Shown: piece after piece, positions 5,730 through 14,204 of the stretch
How the letters are laid out: each line of letters opens with the position of its first letter
Position numbering within the stretch: position 1 is the first letter of the stretch
Origin: Pseudomonadota bacterium
GTDB lineage: Bacteria > Pseudomonadota > Alphaproteobacteria > Reyranellales > Reyranellaceae
Assembly (NCBI GenBank): GCA_023436825.1
Contig: JAEZHS010000619.1
Location: forward strand, 1 to 17,895
Length of the DNA stretch: 17,895 nt
Reading direction: 5' to 3'
Notes under the pieces: model-generated
What the model saw: the letters and a program-made list of their open reading frames with translations, nothing else
Database searches by the model: none
Told to the model about the DNA's origin: nothing
Program-made: the position numbers and the translations under genes

Positions 5730-7388
5730 TTATAGCATCGACAACTCGTAACGCCGAACGAGGCGATAGAGCAGGATTATCGGGACCAGCGTCACGACAA
5801 TGAGCGTCGAGGCGGCGGCCGTGGCGATGCCCGCGCCGCTGCCCTCCAGCGCCTGGAACATCACGACGGTCATGGTCTGCCACGGGCCGCTGTAGAGCAC
5901 GACGGTGGCGCTGAGCTCCGACGCCACTGTGACCCAGGTCAGCACCACGCCGCTCAGGATGCCGCCCAGCATCAGGGGCACGACGACCCGCATCAGGGTC
6001 TGGAACGGCGAACGGCCGAGGCTGATCGAGGCCTCCTCGAGCGAGGCGTCGATCTGGTGGACGATGGCGCTGGCCGAACGCACCGCGAAGGGCACCTTGC
6101 GCACGCTGTAGGCCAGCACGAGGATCAGCGGCCCGCCCGTCAGCACCAGCGGTCCGCTGTTGAACGACACGACGAAGCCGATGGCGAGCACGGTGCCCGC
6201 CACCGCAAACGGCAGGGTGGCCACGACGTCGAGCAGCGTCGCGACGCCCGAGCGCCAGCGGCTCACGACATAGCCGATCGGCACGCCGACCAGCGTGACG
6301 CAGGCTGCCGCCAGGGTTGCAAAGACGAGCGTATTGACCAGGGGGCGCAGCGAGCGGTCGAACAGGCCGCCGAAGTTGGCGAGGCTGAAGTTCGGATGCA
6401 GAACGGGCCCGCGGAACTCCATGAAGGACAGCACGACGATGGCGAAGAACGGCACCAGGGCCAGGATCACGATGGCCCAGCAATAGATCGTGGCGGCCGC
6501 CTGCAGGGGGCGCCCGATCCTGAGGATCGGCGGCGCCTGCCGCGTGTTGGTGGCGAAGCGGCGGGCCGACAGGAAACGCCGCTGCACCAGCAGCACCAGG
6601 GCGGTCGTCAGGATCAGGAGCACGCCCAGCACGCCGGCCGAGGCCGGATTGGGGGCGGTCTCGCCGATGAAGAGCTTGAAGGCTTCGACGGCGAAGATCG
6701 GCATGTCCTCGGCCAGCACGAAAGGTACGCCGAAATTCTCCAGCGTCTCGATGAACACCAGCAGCGCGCCCGCCAGCACGGCGGGCATGACGATGGGCAA
6801 GGTCACCGTCCACACCGTACGGCGTGGCGAGGACCCCAAGCCTTGGGCCGCTTCCTCCATGGACACGTCGACCGCCTTGAAGGCCGCGATGGTCGGCAGC
6901 AGCACGTAGGGATAGAGCGTCAGCGTGTAGACCAGGATGATGCCGCCTGCGCCGTAGATCGAGCCGAAGCCCAGCCCCCACGATTGCAGCCACTGGGTGA
7001 CGATGCCCGAGCGGCCGAGCAGCAGGACGATGGCGTAGGCGCTGACGAAGGACGGCAGCACCAGCGGCATTGCGGCCATCGCCAGGATCGCGGCCTTGCC
7101 GGGGATCGGCAGCCGCGCCAGTGCGAAGGCGAAGGGCACGGCAAGCGCCGTGGTGATCACCGTCGCGGCCAGCCCGATGGCCAGCGTATTGCCGATGGCG
7201 GCGCGATAGAACGGCCGGCCCAGCATCCTGGCGTAATTGGCCAAGGTCAGCCGCTCGCCGTCGGCGTCCAGCAGGCTGGCGCTGAAGACGTTGAACAGCG
7301 GATAGAGCAGGAAGACGCCGAGGAACAGGAAGCCTAGCGCTGCGATGGCGAGCGGCAGACGCTGGCTGTACGGGATGGCCAACCTCAC
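5730..7388 (-). CDS. ABC transporter permease, fused double-domain FbpB type
   Basis: An inner-membrane channel of 552 residues made of two homologous halves, as in iron(III), thiamine and 2-aminoethylphosphonate importers. Each half carries the EAA loop that docks on the ATPase: EEAAQGLGSSPRRTVWTVTL (178-197) and EEASISLGRSPFQTLMRVVV (451-470). About twelve hydrophobic helices are visible. The start is GTG at 7388, overlapping the ATPase stop as GTGA, and leads directly into a first helix at about residues 11-35. It forms one unit with the ATPase and the binding protein. The fused architecture is normal for this family. Confidence 0.94.
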   Translation of the reverse strand: MRLAIPYSQRLPLAIAALGFLFLGVFLLYPLFNVFSASLLDADGERLTLANYARMLGRPFYRAAIGNTLAIGLAATVITTALAVPFAFALARLPIPGKAAILAMAAMPLVLPSFVSAYAIVLLLGRSGIVTQWLQSWGLGFGSIYGAGGIILVYTLTLYPYVLLPTIAAFKAVDVSMEEAAQGLGSSPRRTVWTVTLPIVMPAVLAGALLVFIETLENFGVPFVLAEDMPIFAVEAFKLFIGETAPNPASAGVLGVLLILTTALVLLVQRRFLSARRFATNTRQAPPILRIGRPLQAAATIYCWAIVILALVPFFAIVVLSFMEFRGPVLHPNFSLANFGGLFDRSLRPLVNTLVFATLAAACVTLVGVPIGYVVSRWRSGVATLLDVVATLPFAVAGTVLAIGFVVSFNSGPLVLTGGPLILVLAYSVRKVPFAVRSASAIVHQIDASLEEASISLGRSPFQTLMRVVVPLMLGGILSGVVLTWVTVASELSATVVLYSGPWQTMTVVMFQALEGSGAGIATAAASTLIVVTLVPIILLYRLVRRYELSML

Positions 7389-8377
7389 GGAATCACCGTG
7401 AGTCGCGTGGGGTCGTAGGCCAACGCGACCGCGGCGCTCATCAGCAGATGCTGGTGCGGCGCGTCGAGCATCGCCGCCTTGAGGATCGTGTCGTCGGCCA
7501 GCTTGACGTCGAGCCGCATGATTGGTCCGAGCAGTTCCAGTCGGACGATCGATCCCGACAGCACGGGCCAGCCTTGCGGCGCCTCGCTCGCTAGCCGCAA
7601 CGCCTCTGGTCTGAGCGACACCAAAGCGTCGCCCGGCCGGCCGAGCGCGTGGCCGGGCACGAGATTGGTCGTGCCCATGAACTCGGCGGCGAAGCGCGAC
7701 ACCGGATGGCGATAGATGTCGACCGGCACGCCCACCTGCTCGAGCCTGCCGGCGTTCATCAGCGCGATGCGGTCGGACACCGACATCGCCTCCTCCTGGT
7801 CGTGGGTCACGTAGATCGCCGTGATGCCGAGCGACTTCTGCAAGTCGCGGATCTCGGTGCGCATGCTGACCCGCAGCCGCGCGTCGAGGTTGCTGAGCGG
7901 CTCGTCGAACAGCAGCACGCGCGGCCGGATCACGAGCGCGCGGGCGATCGCGACGCGCTGGAGCTGGCCGCCCGAGAGCTGGTGCGGCCAGCGCGCGCCA
8001 TAGCCCGTGAGCTGGACCAGCGCGAGCGCCTCCTCGACGCGGCGCTCGGCTTCGGCCGCCGGCACCTTGCGGGCCTTGAGGCCGTAGGCGACGTTGCCCG
8101 CCACCGTGAGGTTGGGGAACACGGCATAGTTCTGGAACACCATGCCGATGTCGCGGACGTGCGCGGGCAGGCGGTCGATGCGCTCGCTGCCGAAGCGGAT
8201 CTCGCCGGCGTCGAGCTCGCAGAAGCCCGCGATCATGCGCAGGAGCGTGGTCTTGCCGCAGCCCGACGGGCCGAGCAGGGTGAAGAACTCGCCTTCGCCG
8301 ACGTCGAGGCTGACGCCGTCGACGGCGCGAACCGTTCCGAAGGTCCGGCTGACGCCGGAAATGACGATGCCGGCCAC
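7385..8377 (-). CDS. ABC transporter ATP-binding protein (iron/spermidine/phosphonate import type)
   Basis: The ATPase that powers the adjacent permease; 330 residues from the start chosen here. In order: Walker A GPSGCGKT (36-43), Q-loop VFQNY, signature LSGGQ (134-138), Walker B LLFDEP (155-160), D-loop SNLDA, switch THD with His192, then a TOBE-like C-terminal domain with SLRPEALRLA, typical of FbpC/PotA proteins. Longer starts at 8401 (GTG) and 8395 (ATG) exist, but they fall inside the hairpin at 8387-8413. GTG at 8377 has GGGGAGG 9 bases upstream, donated by that repeat, and gives a normal N-terminus (AGIVISGVSRTFG). The 3' end overlaps the permease start. Confidence 0.93.
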   Translation of the reverse strand: MAGIVISGVSRTFGTVRAVDGVSLDVGEGEFFTLLGPSGCGKTTLLRMIAGFCELDAGEIRFGSERIDRLPAHVRDIGMVFQNYAVFPNLTVAGNVAYGLKARKVPAAEAERRVEEALALVQLTGYGARWPHQLSGGQLQRVAIARALVIRPRVLLFDEPLSNLDARLRVSMRTEIRDLQKSLGITAIYVTHDQEEAMSVSDRIALMNAGRLEQVGVPVDIYRHPVSRFAAEFMGTTNLVPGHALGRPGDALVSLRPEALRLASEAPQGWPVLSGSIVRLELLGPIMRLDVKLADDTILKAAMLDAPHQHLLMSAAVALAYDPTRLTVIP

Positions 8378-8386
8378 GCTAGTTTG

Positions 8387-8507
8387 CCTCCCCATCGTCA
8401 CACGATGGGGAGGTGGCCCGCAGGGCCGGAGGGGTCGTAGGCTGCAGTATGGTGCTCACGACCCCTCCGTCCGCTTCGCGGACACCTCCCCAGCTTCGCT
8501 GGGGAGG
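8387..8507. repeat. Compound palindromic array, five stems (family A)
   Basis: The array has five stems: CCTCCCCATCGT/ACGATGGGGAGG (8387-8413), GGCCC/GGGCC (8415-8427), a central GGAGGGGTCGT/ACGACCCCTCC (8428-8438 with 8458-8468), GTCCGC/GCGGAC (8469-8483) and CCTCCCCAGC/GCTGGGGAGG (8485-8507). The layout is roughly symmetric about the central loop, with two small hairpins on each side. It fills the 157-base gap between the binding-protein stop and the ATPase start and supplies the ATPase ribosome-binding site. A right-half version is at 22-71. Confidence 0.9.
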
Positions 8508-8534
8508 AATAAATCAAGCCGCGTCGACAAGGTC

Positions 8535-9530
8535 TTACCGGGAGTCCTGGATCACGTCCTTGATCTGCTCCAGGGTCTTGGTGCGCTTCGCGGTCCAGCC
8601 GTCCTCGTCGTAGTTGACCAGCTTGACCTGTGACAGCGGCGGCATGCCGCCGGGCAGGGCAGTGAGGTCGATGTCGTTGCGCGTCGGCCGCCGGAAGGTG
8701 GCCTTGAGGATCATCTCGCGCACATCCTTGCGGTTGATGTAATCGACGAAGACCTTGGCGTTGTCGGTGTTCGGCCCGCCCTTGATGACGGCGACGCCTT
8801 CCATCGCAGCGAACGTGCCGTCGCTGGGATAGATCACCTTCACCGGCGCGCCGCCCTTGGCCCACATCGGACCGGCATATTCCAGCGAGATGCCGAGCGG
8901 GTACTCGCCGTTGCCCACGCCCTGGAAGACGAGCGACGAACGGTTCAGCACCTTCATGTTCTTGAACAGGCCCGCGACCTTCTTCCAGCCCGCCTCGCCG
9001 CCGCCCCACATGTCGACCAGCATGGTGACCGTGCTGTAGGCCGAGCCCGAGTTGGCGGGATCGGTGAAGGCGATCTTGCCCTTCCACTTGGGATCGAGCA
9101 GGTCGGCCCAGCTCTTCGGCGCCTCAGCCTCGGGCAGGAGCTTGGTGTTCTGCAAAATGATCAGCAGATGGAGGTTGTTGCCGATCCAGAGATTGTCCGG
9201 ATCGCGGTACTCGGCCGGCGTGGCGGCGATGTTCCTGGAGGCGTAGGGCTCGAACAGCGCCTTGTTGGTCTGCAGCAGCGAGCGGCTGATGCCCCAGATG
9301 ATGTCGCCCAGCGGCCGTCCCTTCTCGGCCTGCAGGCGGCGCGCCAGCACGCCGGAGCCCGCCGCGACCGGCTCCACCTCGATGCCGGTCTCGACCTTGA
9401 AGGCGGCGAACACCAGGTCGTTCAGCGTGCTGTCGTTGGCAGTGTAGACGACGACCTTCTTGGCCTGGGCGCGGGCCGGCAGGCCGAGCATGGCAAGCGG
9501 CAGCGCACCGGCGAATGTTCGACGAAGCAT
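8535..9530 (-). CDS. ABC transporter substrate-binding protein (Fe3+/2-aminoethylphosphonate-like family 1)
   Basis: A periplasmic binding protein, 331 residues, and the first gene of the importer. MLRRTF, a hydrophobic stretch and ARAQA give a signal peptide cleaved near residue 21, followed by KKVVVYTAND, the typical first strand of FbpA-like proteins. Further family segments are SWADLLDPKWKGKIAF, DPANSGSAYSTVTML and GISLEYAGPMWAKGGAPV. The paired tyrosines that bind iron in FbpA are not seen in the corresponding region (SLEYAG), so ferric iron is not the obvious substrate; phosphonate, polyol-phosphate or another anion is possible. The start at 9530 is chosen because upstream in-frame sequence is not signal-like; the Shine-Dalgarno (TTGGGGG) is modest. 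Confidence 0.9.
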   Translation of the reverse strand: MLRRTFAGALPLAMLGLPARAQAKKVVVYTANDSTLNDLVFAAFKVETGIEVEPVAAGSGVLARRLQAEKGRPLGDIIWGISRSLLQTNKALFEPYASRNIAATPAEYRDPDNLWIGNNLHLLIILQNTKLLPEAEAPKSWADLLDPKWKGKIAFTDPANSGSAYSTVTMLVDMWGGGEAGWKKVAGLFKNMKVLNRSSLVFQGVGNGEYPLGISLEYAGPMWAKGGAPVKVIYPSDGTFAAMEGVAVIKGGPNTDNAKVFVDYINRKDVREMILKATFRRPTRNDIDLTALPGGMPPLSQVKLVNYDEDGWTAKRTKTLEQIKDVIQDSR

Positions 9531-9571
9531 GACGATGAAACCCCCAAGGCAACCTGACGGCCGGAGCATTC

Positions 9572-9601
9572 CACGAGGCGCGCGACGCCGCCAGCCTCGT
9601 G
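9572..9601. promoter_or_regulatory. Inverted repeat in a divergent promoter gap
   Basis: CACGAGGC (9572-9579) and GCCTCGTG (9594-9601) form a perfect 8-base inverted repeat in the 85-base gap between the divergent binding-protein and DUF1801 genes. It could be an operator or a hairpin in the leader of either gene. No clear -35/-10 pair was found here. Confidence 0.4.
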
Positions 9602-9615
9602 TTAAGGTCGCGACA

Positions 9616-10035
9616 ATGAGGCGTTTCGCCAACAGTGACGTTCAATCGGTCTTCAAGGCCTATCCGCCGGCCTTACGCATGAAGCTGATGGCGCTGCGCG
9701 AGCTGGTGTTCGACACGGCTGCCAGGACCGAGGGCGTGGGCCGCCTCACCGAGACCCTGAAATGGGGCCAGCCCAGCTACCTCACCGAGGAAACGGGCAG
9801 CGGCACGACGGTACGCATCGACCGCCTGAAATCCGCTGACGGCTACGCCGTCTACATCCATTGCCAGAGTGGCCTCATAGGCCAGTTCCGCGAGCTCTAT
9901 CCCGAGACGTTCCACTACGAAGGCAAGCGCGGCATCCTCTTCGCTGCCGACGATCGCGTGCCAGCGCGGGAATTGCGTCATTGCCTGGCGCTCGCTTTCA
10001 CCCATCACTCCAGGAAGAAGAAACCGAAATCGTGA
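9616..10035 (+). CDS. DUF1801 domain-containing protein
   Basis: A small cytosolic protein of 139 residues with a DUF1801 (YdhG-like) fold; the biochemical role of the family is not established. Family-like segments are LMALRELVFDTAA, RLTETLKWGQPSYLTE and GYAVYIHCQSGLIGQFRELYP, with a basic tail ending RKKKPKS. The start at 9616 (ATG) gives a normal family N-terminus; the upstream AAGG is a weak ribosome-binding site, and the longer ORF from 9460 overlaps the divergent gene. Its stop overlaps the next start as GTGA, so it is translationally coupled to the amidohydrolase. Confidence 0.85.
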   Translation: MRRFANSDVQSVFKAYPPALRMKLMALRELVFDTAARTEGVGRLTETLKWGQPSYLTEETGSGTTVRIDRLKSADGYAVYIHCQSGLIGQFRELYPETFHYEGKRGILFAADDRVPARELRHCLALAFTHHSRKKKPKS

Positions 10036-11666
10036 CTACCGTCGTCTATTCCGCCCGCCGCATCCTCACCATGAATCCCAACCGTCCATCGGCCACCCAT
10101 GTGGCGGTGCGCGACGGCCGCATCCTGGGGGCGGGCTCGCTCGACGAGCTCAGTGGCTGGGGCAAGATCGAGCTCGACGAGCGCTTCGCCGACAAGGTGA
10201 TCCTGCCGGGCTTCGTCGAGGGCCACAGCCACGCCTACGAAGGCGGCGTGTGGAAGTTCCCCTATGTCGGCTACTTCGATCGCATCGCGCCCGACGGAAC
10301 GCGCTTCAAGGGCCTGAAAAGCATCGACGAGGTCGTGGCGCGCCTGCAGGCGCACGAGAAGACCCTGGCGCCCGGTGCCTCGCTGCTCGCCTGGGGGTTC
10401 GATCCGATCTACTTCGGCGGCCGACGCATGGTGCTCGCGGACGCCGACAGGATCTCGACGGGGCGCCCGGTGGTCATCATCCATTCGAATTTTCATGTCG
10501 CCAACGTCAACACGGCAGTCCTGGCCAAGGCCGGCATCACGCGCAACACCAACGTGCACGGCATCATCAAGGACGCCGCCGGCGAGCCGACCGGCGAGCT
10601 GGTGGAAATGGCGGCCAAGTACATGGCCTATCGCGCCGCTGGCGTGGAGATCGCGGCGGTGCTGTCCGACGAGCAGGCGGTATGGCGTTTCGCCAAGGTG
10701 GCGCAGCTCGCGGGCGTCACCACGGCGACCGACCTGCACAACGAACTGCCCGAAAGCACCGTCGAGGGCTACCTCAGCGCCAGCGCGTCCGACGACTTCC
10801 CGTTGCGTCTTCTGCCCGCATTCGCGGCGGCGTCGGTGCCGCCGGAGCAGGGCATTCCGCGCCTGCAGGGCCTGATGAAGAAGAACAACGACCGCCTGCG
10901 CTTCCAGCTGGTGAAGATCGTGACCGACGGCTCGATCCAGGGCCTGTCGGCGCGCATGCGCTGGCCCGGCTACTACGACGGCACGCCCAACGGCGTGTGG
11001 AATGTCGGGCCCGACGACATCGACCGCATCCTGCCCGCCTGGCATCGCGCCGGCTTCCAGATGCACATTCACACCAACGGCGACGAAGCCTCGGAGGTCG
11101 CGATCGAGGCGGTCGAGCGGGCGCTGATGGCCGCACCGCGCTGGGACCATCGCCACACGCTGCAGCACGCGCAGATGGCCGATGCCGGCCAGTTCCGACG
11201 CATGAAGGCTCTGGGCATGTGCGCCAACCTGTTCGCCAACCATCTCTTCTATTGGGGCGACATCCACTATGCCCGGACGCTCGGCCCGGAGCGCGCCGAG
11301 CGCATGGACGCCTGCGGCACGGCGCTGGCTACGGGCGTGCCCTTCGCCATCCATTGCGACGCGCCGGTGACGCCGATCGGTCCACTGTTCACCGCCTGGT
11401 GCGCCGTCAATCGGCTCACGGCCTCGGGCCGCACCCTGGGCGAGGCCGAGAAGATCTCGGTCGCCGACGCGCTGCGCGCCATTACGCTCGGGGCGGCCTA
11501 TACGCTGAAGCTAGACGAGGAACTGGGCAGCATTGACGTTGGCAAGCGCGCCGACTTCGCCGTCCTCGACGACGATCCGCTGTCGGTGACGCCCGAGAAG
11601 CTGAAGGACATCGGCGTATGGGGCACTGTGCTGGGCGGCAAGGTGTTCGAGGCGCCGAGATCATGA
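10032..11666 (+). CDS. Amidohydrolase family 3 protein (YtcJ-like metal-dependent hydrolase)
   Basis: A metal-dependent hydrolase of 544 residues with a composite beta domain around a TIM barrel, the usual YtcJ-like size. Metal-site candidates are His65 and His67 in GHSH, Lys295 in VKIVTDGS (the likely carboxylated lysine), His345/His347 in MHIHTNGDEA, His379 in TLQHAQM and Asp443 in HCDAPV. The C-terminal GSIDVGKRADFAVLDDDPL is typical. The start is GTG at 10032, overlapping the DUF1801 stop; longer ORF versions read through that gene. There is no signal peptide, so it is probably cytosolic. It probably cleaves an amide or cyclic amide, but the substrate is unknown. A CobW-family GTPase follows directly. 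Confidence 0.92.
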   Translation: MTTVVYSARRILTMNPNRPSATHVAVRDGRILGAGSLDELSGWGKIELDERFADKVILPGFVEGHSHAYEGGVWKFPYVGYFDRIAPDGTRFKGLKSIDEVVARLQAHEKTLAPGASLLAWGFDPIYFGGRRMVLADADRISTGRPVVIIHSNFHVANVNTAVLAKAGITRNTNVHGIIKDAAGEPTGELVEMAAKYMAYRAAGVEIAAVLSDEQAVWRFAKVAQLAGVTTATDLHNELPESTVEGYLSASASDDFPLRLLPAFAAASVPPEQGIPRLQGLMKKNNDRLRFQLVKIVTDGSIQGLSARMRWPGYYDGTPNGVWNVGPDDIDRILPAWHRAGFQMHIHTNGDEASEVAIEAVERALMAAPRWDHRHTLQHAQMADAGQFRRMKALGMCANLFANHLFYWGDIHYARTLGPERAERMDACGTALATGVPFAIHCDAPVTPIGPLFTAWCAVNRLTASGRTLGEAEKISVADALRAITLGAAYTLKLDEELGSIDVGKRADFAVLDDDPLSVTPEKLKDIGVWGTVLGGKVFEAPRS

Positions 11667-11671
11667 CTCAT

Positions 11672-11736
11672 GTTCGGACCGCGGGCGTACCGGCCGCTCG
11701 AGCTCATGAGGCGGGCGGGAGGCCCACGGTCCGAAC
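11672..11736. repeat. Palindromic repeat (family B, GGTCCG core), copy 2
   Basis: Arms 11672-11686 and 11722-11736 pair over 15 bases with one mismatch around GTTCGGACCG/CGGTCCGAAC. The element occupies the 70-base gap between the amidohydrolase stop and the CobW start; the GTG start codon (11737) directly follows the right arm and mirrors the CATG before the left arm. It matches the core of the copy at 758-826 but has a different inner loop. Confidence 0.82.
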
Positions 11737-12600
<864 letters not shown>

Positions 12601-12603
12601 GGA

Positions 12604-13419
12604 ATGGCAGGCAGGTTGAAGGACAAGGTCGCGATCGTCGTGGGGGCGGGATCGAGCGGCCCCGGCTGGGGCAACGGCAAGTGCACGGCCGTCACCTTCG
12701 CCCGCGAAGGCGCCAAGGTGATGTGCGTCGACCTGAAGCGTCCTGCGGCGGAGGAGACGGCTGGGCTGATCGCCAAGGAAGGCGGCGAGGCCTTCGCCGT
12801 CGAGGCAAACTCGGCGAACAACGCCGACGTGAAGGCGATGGTCGATGCCTGCATGGCGAAGTGGGGCCGCATCGACGTCCTCGACAACAATGTCGGCATC
12901 GGCTCGACCGGCGGACCCGTCGAGCTCAGCGAGGACGAGTGGCATCTGGTGTTCGACGTCAACGTCAAGAGCTTCTTCCTGACGGCCAAGCACGTGCTGC
13001 CGGTCATGGAGAAGCAAGGTAAAGGCGCGATCGTGAATGTGAGCTCGATCGCCTCGATCCGCTCGCCCAAGGGCGTGAGCTACATCGCCTACAACGCCAG
13101 CAAGGGCGCGGTGAATTCGCTCACCCTCGCCATCGCCTCGCAGTACGCCGACAAGGGCATCCGCTGCAACGCCATCCTGCCCGGCCTGATGCACACGCCG
13201 ATGATCGACTTTTTAGCCGAGCAGTACGCCAAGAACGAGAAGGATCACAATCAGGCCTACGACAAGATGATCGCCATCCGCAACAAGGCGTCGCCGACCG
13301 GCAAGATGGGCACCGGATGGGACACCGCGAACGCCGCGCTGTTCCTCGCTTCCGACGAGGCCGCCTACGTCAACGGCCACCTGCTCGTGGTCGACGGGGG
13401 CATAACCGTCCGCGCGTGA
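12604..13419 (+). CDS. SDR-family oxidoreductase
   Basis: A classical short-chain dehydrogenase/reductase of 271 residues, cytosolic and NAD(P)-dependent. The nucleotide-binding loop reads GAGSSGPGWGNG (14-25), slightly longer than the common TGxxxGIG. DNNVG (94-98) replaces NNAG, the catalytic serine is near 148 in VNVSS, and Tyr163/Lys167 form YNASK. The C-terminal FLASDEAAYVNGHLLVVDGG is canonical. Asp43 after the second strand (CVDLKR) suggests NAD preference. The ATG at 12604 is preceded by AAAAGGAGTGAGG, which overlaps the CobW stop, so the two are in one operon. The substrate is unknown. It converges with the zincin-like gene with 5 bases between stops. Confidence 0.95.
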   Translation: MAGRLKDKVAIVVGAGSSGPGWGNGKCTAVTFAREGAKVMCVDLKRPAAEETAGLIAKEGGEAFAVEANSANNADVKAMVDACMAKWGRIDVLDNNVGIGSTGGPVELSEDEWHLVFDVNVKSFFLTAKHVLPVMEKQGKGAIVNVSSIASIRSPKGVSYIAYNASKGAVNSLTLAIASQYADKGIRCNAILPGLMHTPMIDFLAEQYAKNEKDHNQAYDKMIAIRNKASPTGKMGTGWDTANAALFLASDEAAYVNGHLLVVDGGITVRA

Positions 13420-13424
13420 GCCGC

Positions 13425-14129
13425 CTATTTCCAGTTGTCCCTTATCATGTCCGCAACCGCCTTCTTCAGGAAAATCGGAGGCGCGAGGACCTGGGGCTGT
13501 GGACTGGCCGGATTGTGAAGCACCAGCCTGTCGTCGTCAGGCTTGTTGAAATCTCCTGAGTACGGTTGCGGCTGTTCGATGAACAAGTCGGCGTCCGGGC
13601 CGTATTTCGTGTGGCTGGAATTGTCCAATCCGCAGACATGGATGAGTTCGTGGGCCGCGATGAAGTGCTTGATCCCGTGGCCGACCTCTCGCTGCACATC
13701 TTTGAACTTGCCGCGCCCTACCGCCATCTGGGCCGAGACCATCGGGGTCTGAGGCACAAACACAAAGGCCTTGCGGATCCGCTCTCCCTGACTGGCTAGC
13801 TGACCGTGGAGAAGCTGCGTCTTGCCGTGCATTCCCGTGCCCGGAAAGTTCTTGATCTGGAAATCCTGGCCAAGCGCCGAGAAGGTGATGTCGCCCTTTC
13901 CCATATCGAAATGGACATCGGCTCCGCCATCTCCATTCGGGTCCGGCTTTGCCGCATTCTCGGGCGCCACCATCGTGATGCCGAGTCGATTGTCCTGGGA
14001 TAGCTGGTTGAATGTATTCAGCGCGTCTTCAAACGCCCTGCGCCACGGCCTGTTCAGCGTCGGCGCCACGAAGATGGTCAGTTGCTTGGGGTTACTATTC
14101 TTGACTTTGTCTTCCCATGGTATGGCCAT
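13425..14129 (-). CDS. Small zincin-like protein with HELIH zinc motif
   Basis: A 234-residue protein that I do not recognise as a named family, but which carries a clear zinc-protease signature AAHELIHVCGLDNSSH: His160, Glu161, His164 and Gly167. In metzincins the third ligand would sit at residue 170, which is Asn here; Asp169 or His173 could serve instead. A Met-turn is not obvious. No signal peptide or membrane segment is visible, so it would stay in the cytosol or leave by a non-Sec route. The middle contains a Gly/Asp-rich stretch (PDPNGDGGADVHFDMGKGD). The start at 14129 has GGAGCGAGG just upstream. The DNA looks less GC-rich than its neighbours, suggesting recent acquisition. It lies 75 bases after the AbrB-type gene on the same strand. 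Confidence 0.8.
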   Translation of the reverse strand: MAIPWEDKVKNSNPKQLTIFVAPTLNRPWRRAFEDALNTFNQLSQDNRLGITMVAPENAAKPDPNGDGGADVHFDMGKGDITFSALGQDFQIKNFPGTGMHGKTQLLHGQLASQGERIRKAFVFVPQTPMVSAQMAVGRGKFKDVQREVGHGIKHFIAAHELIHVCGLDNSSHTKYGPDADLFIEQPQPYSGDFNKPDDDRLVLHNPASPQPQVLAPPIFLKKAVADMIRDNWK

Positions 14130-14204
14130 CGACCTCGCTCCGAATTATGGCGCCTGCCATGTACTCCTCGAACGAGGCTTTTCCGCGACGGCCGATGCGT
14201 CGCG

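Noticed and set aside
4702..6993. 763-codon minus-strand ORF
   Set aside because: It runs in another frame over the Bug receptor and permease, both of which have recognisable sequence and ribosome-binding sites.
6057..7337. 426-codon plus-strand ORF opposite the permease
   Set aside because: Its translation is a Gln/His/Asp/Gly-rich low-complexity string, typical of antisense frames in GC-rich DNA.
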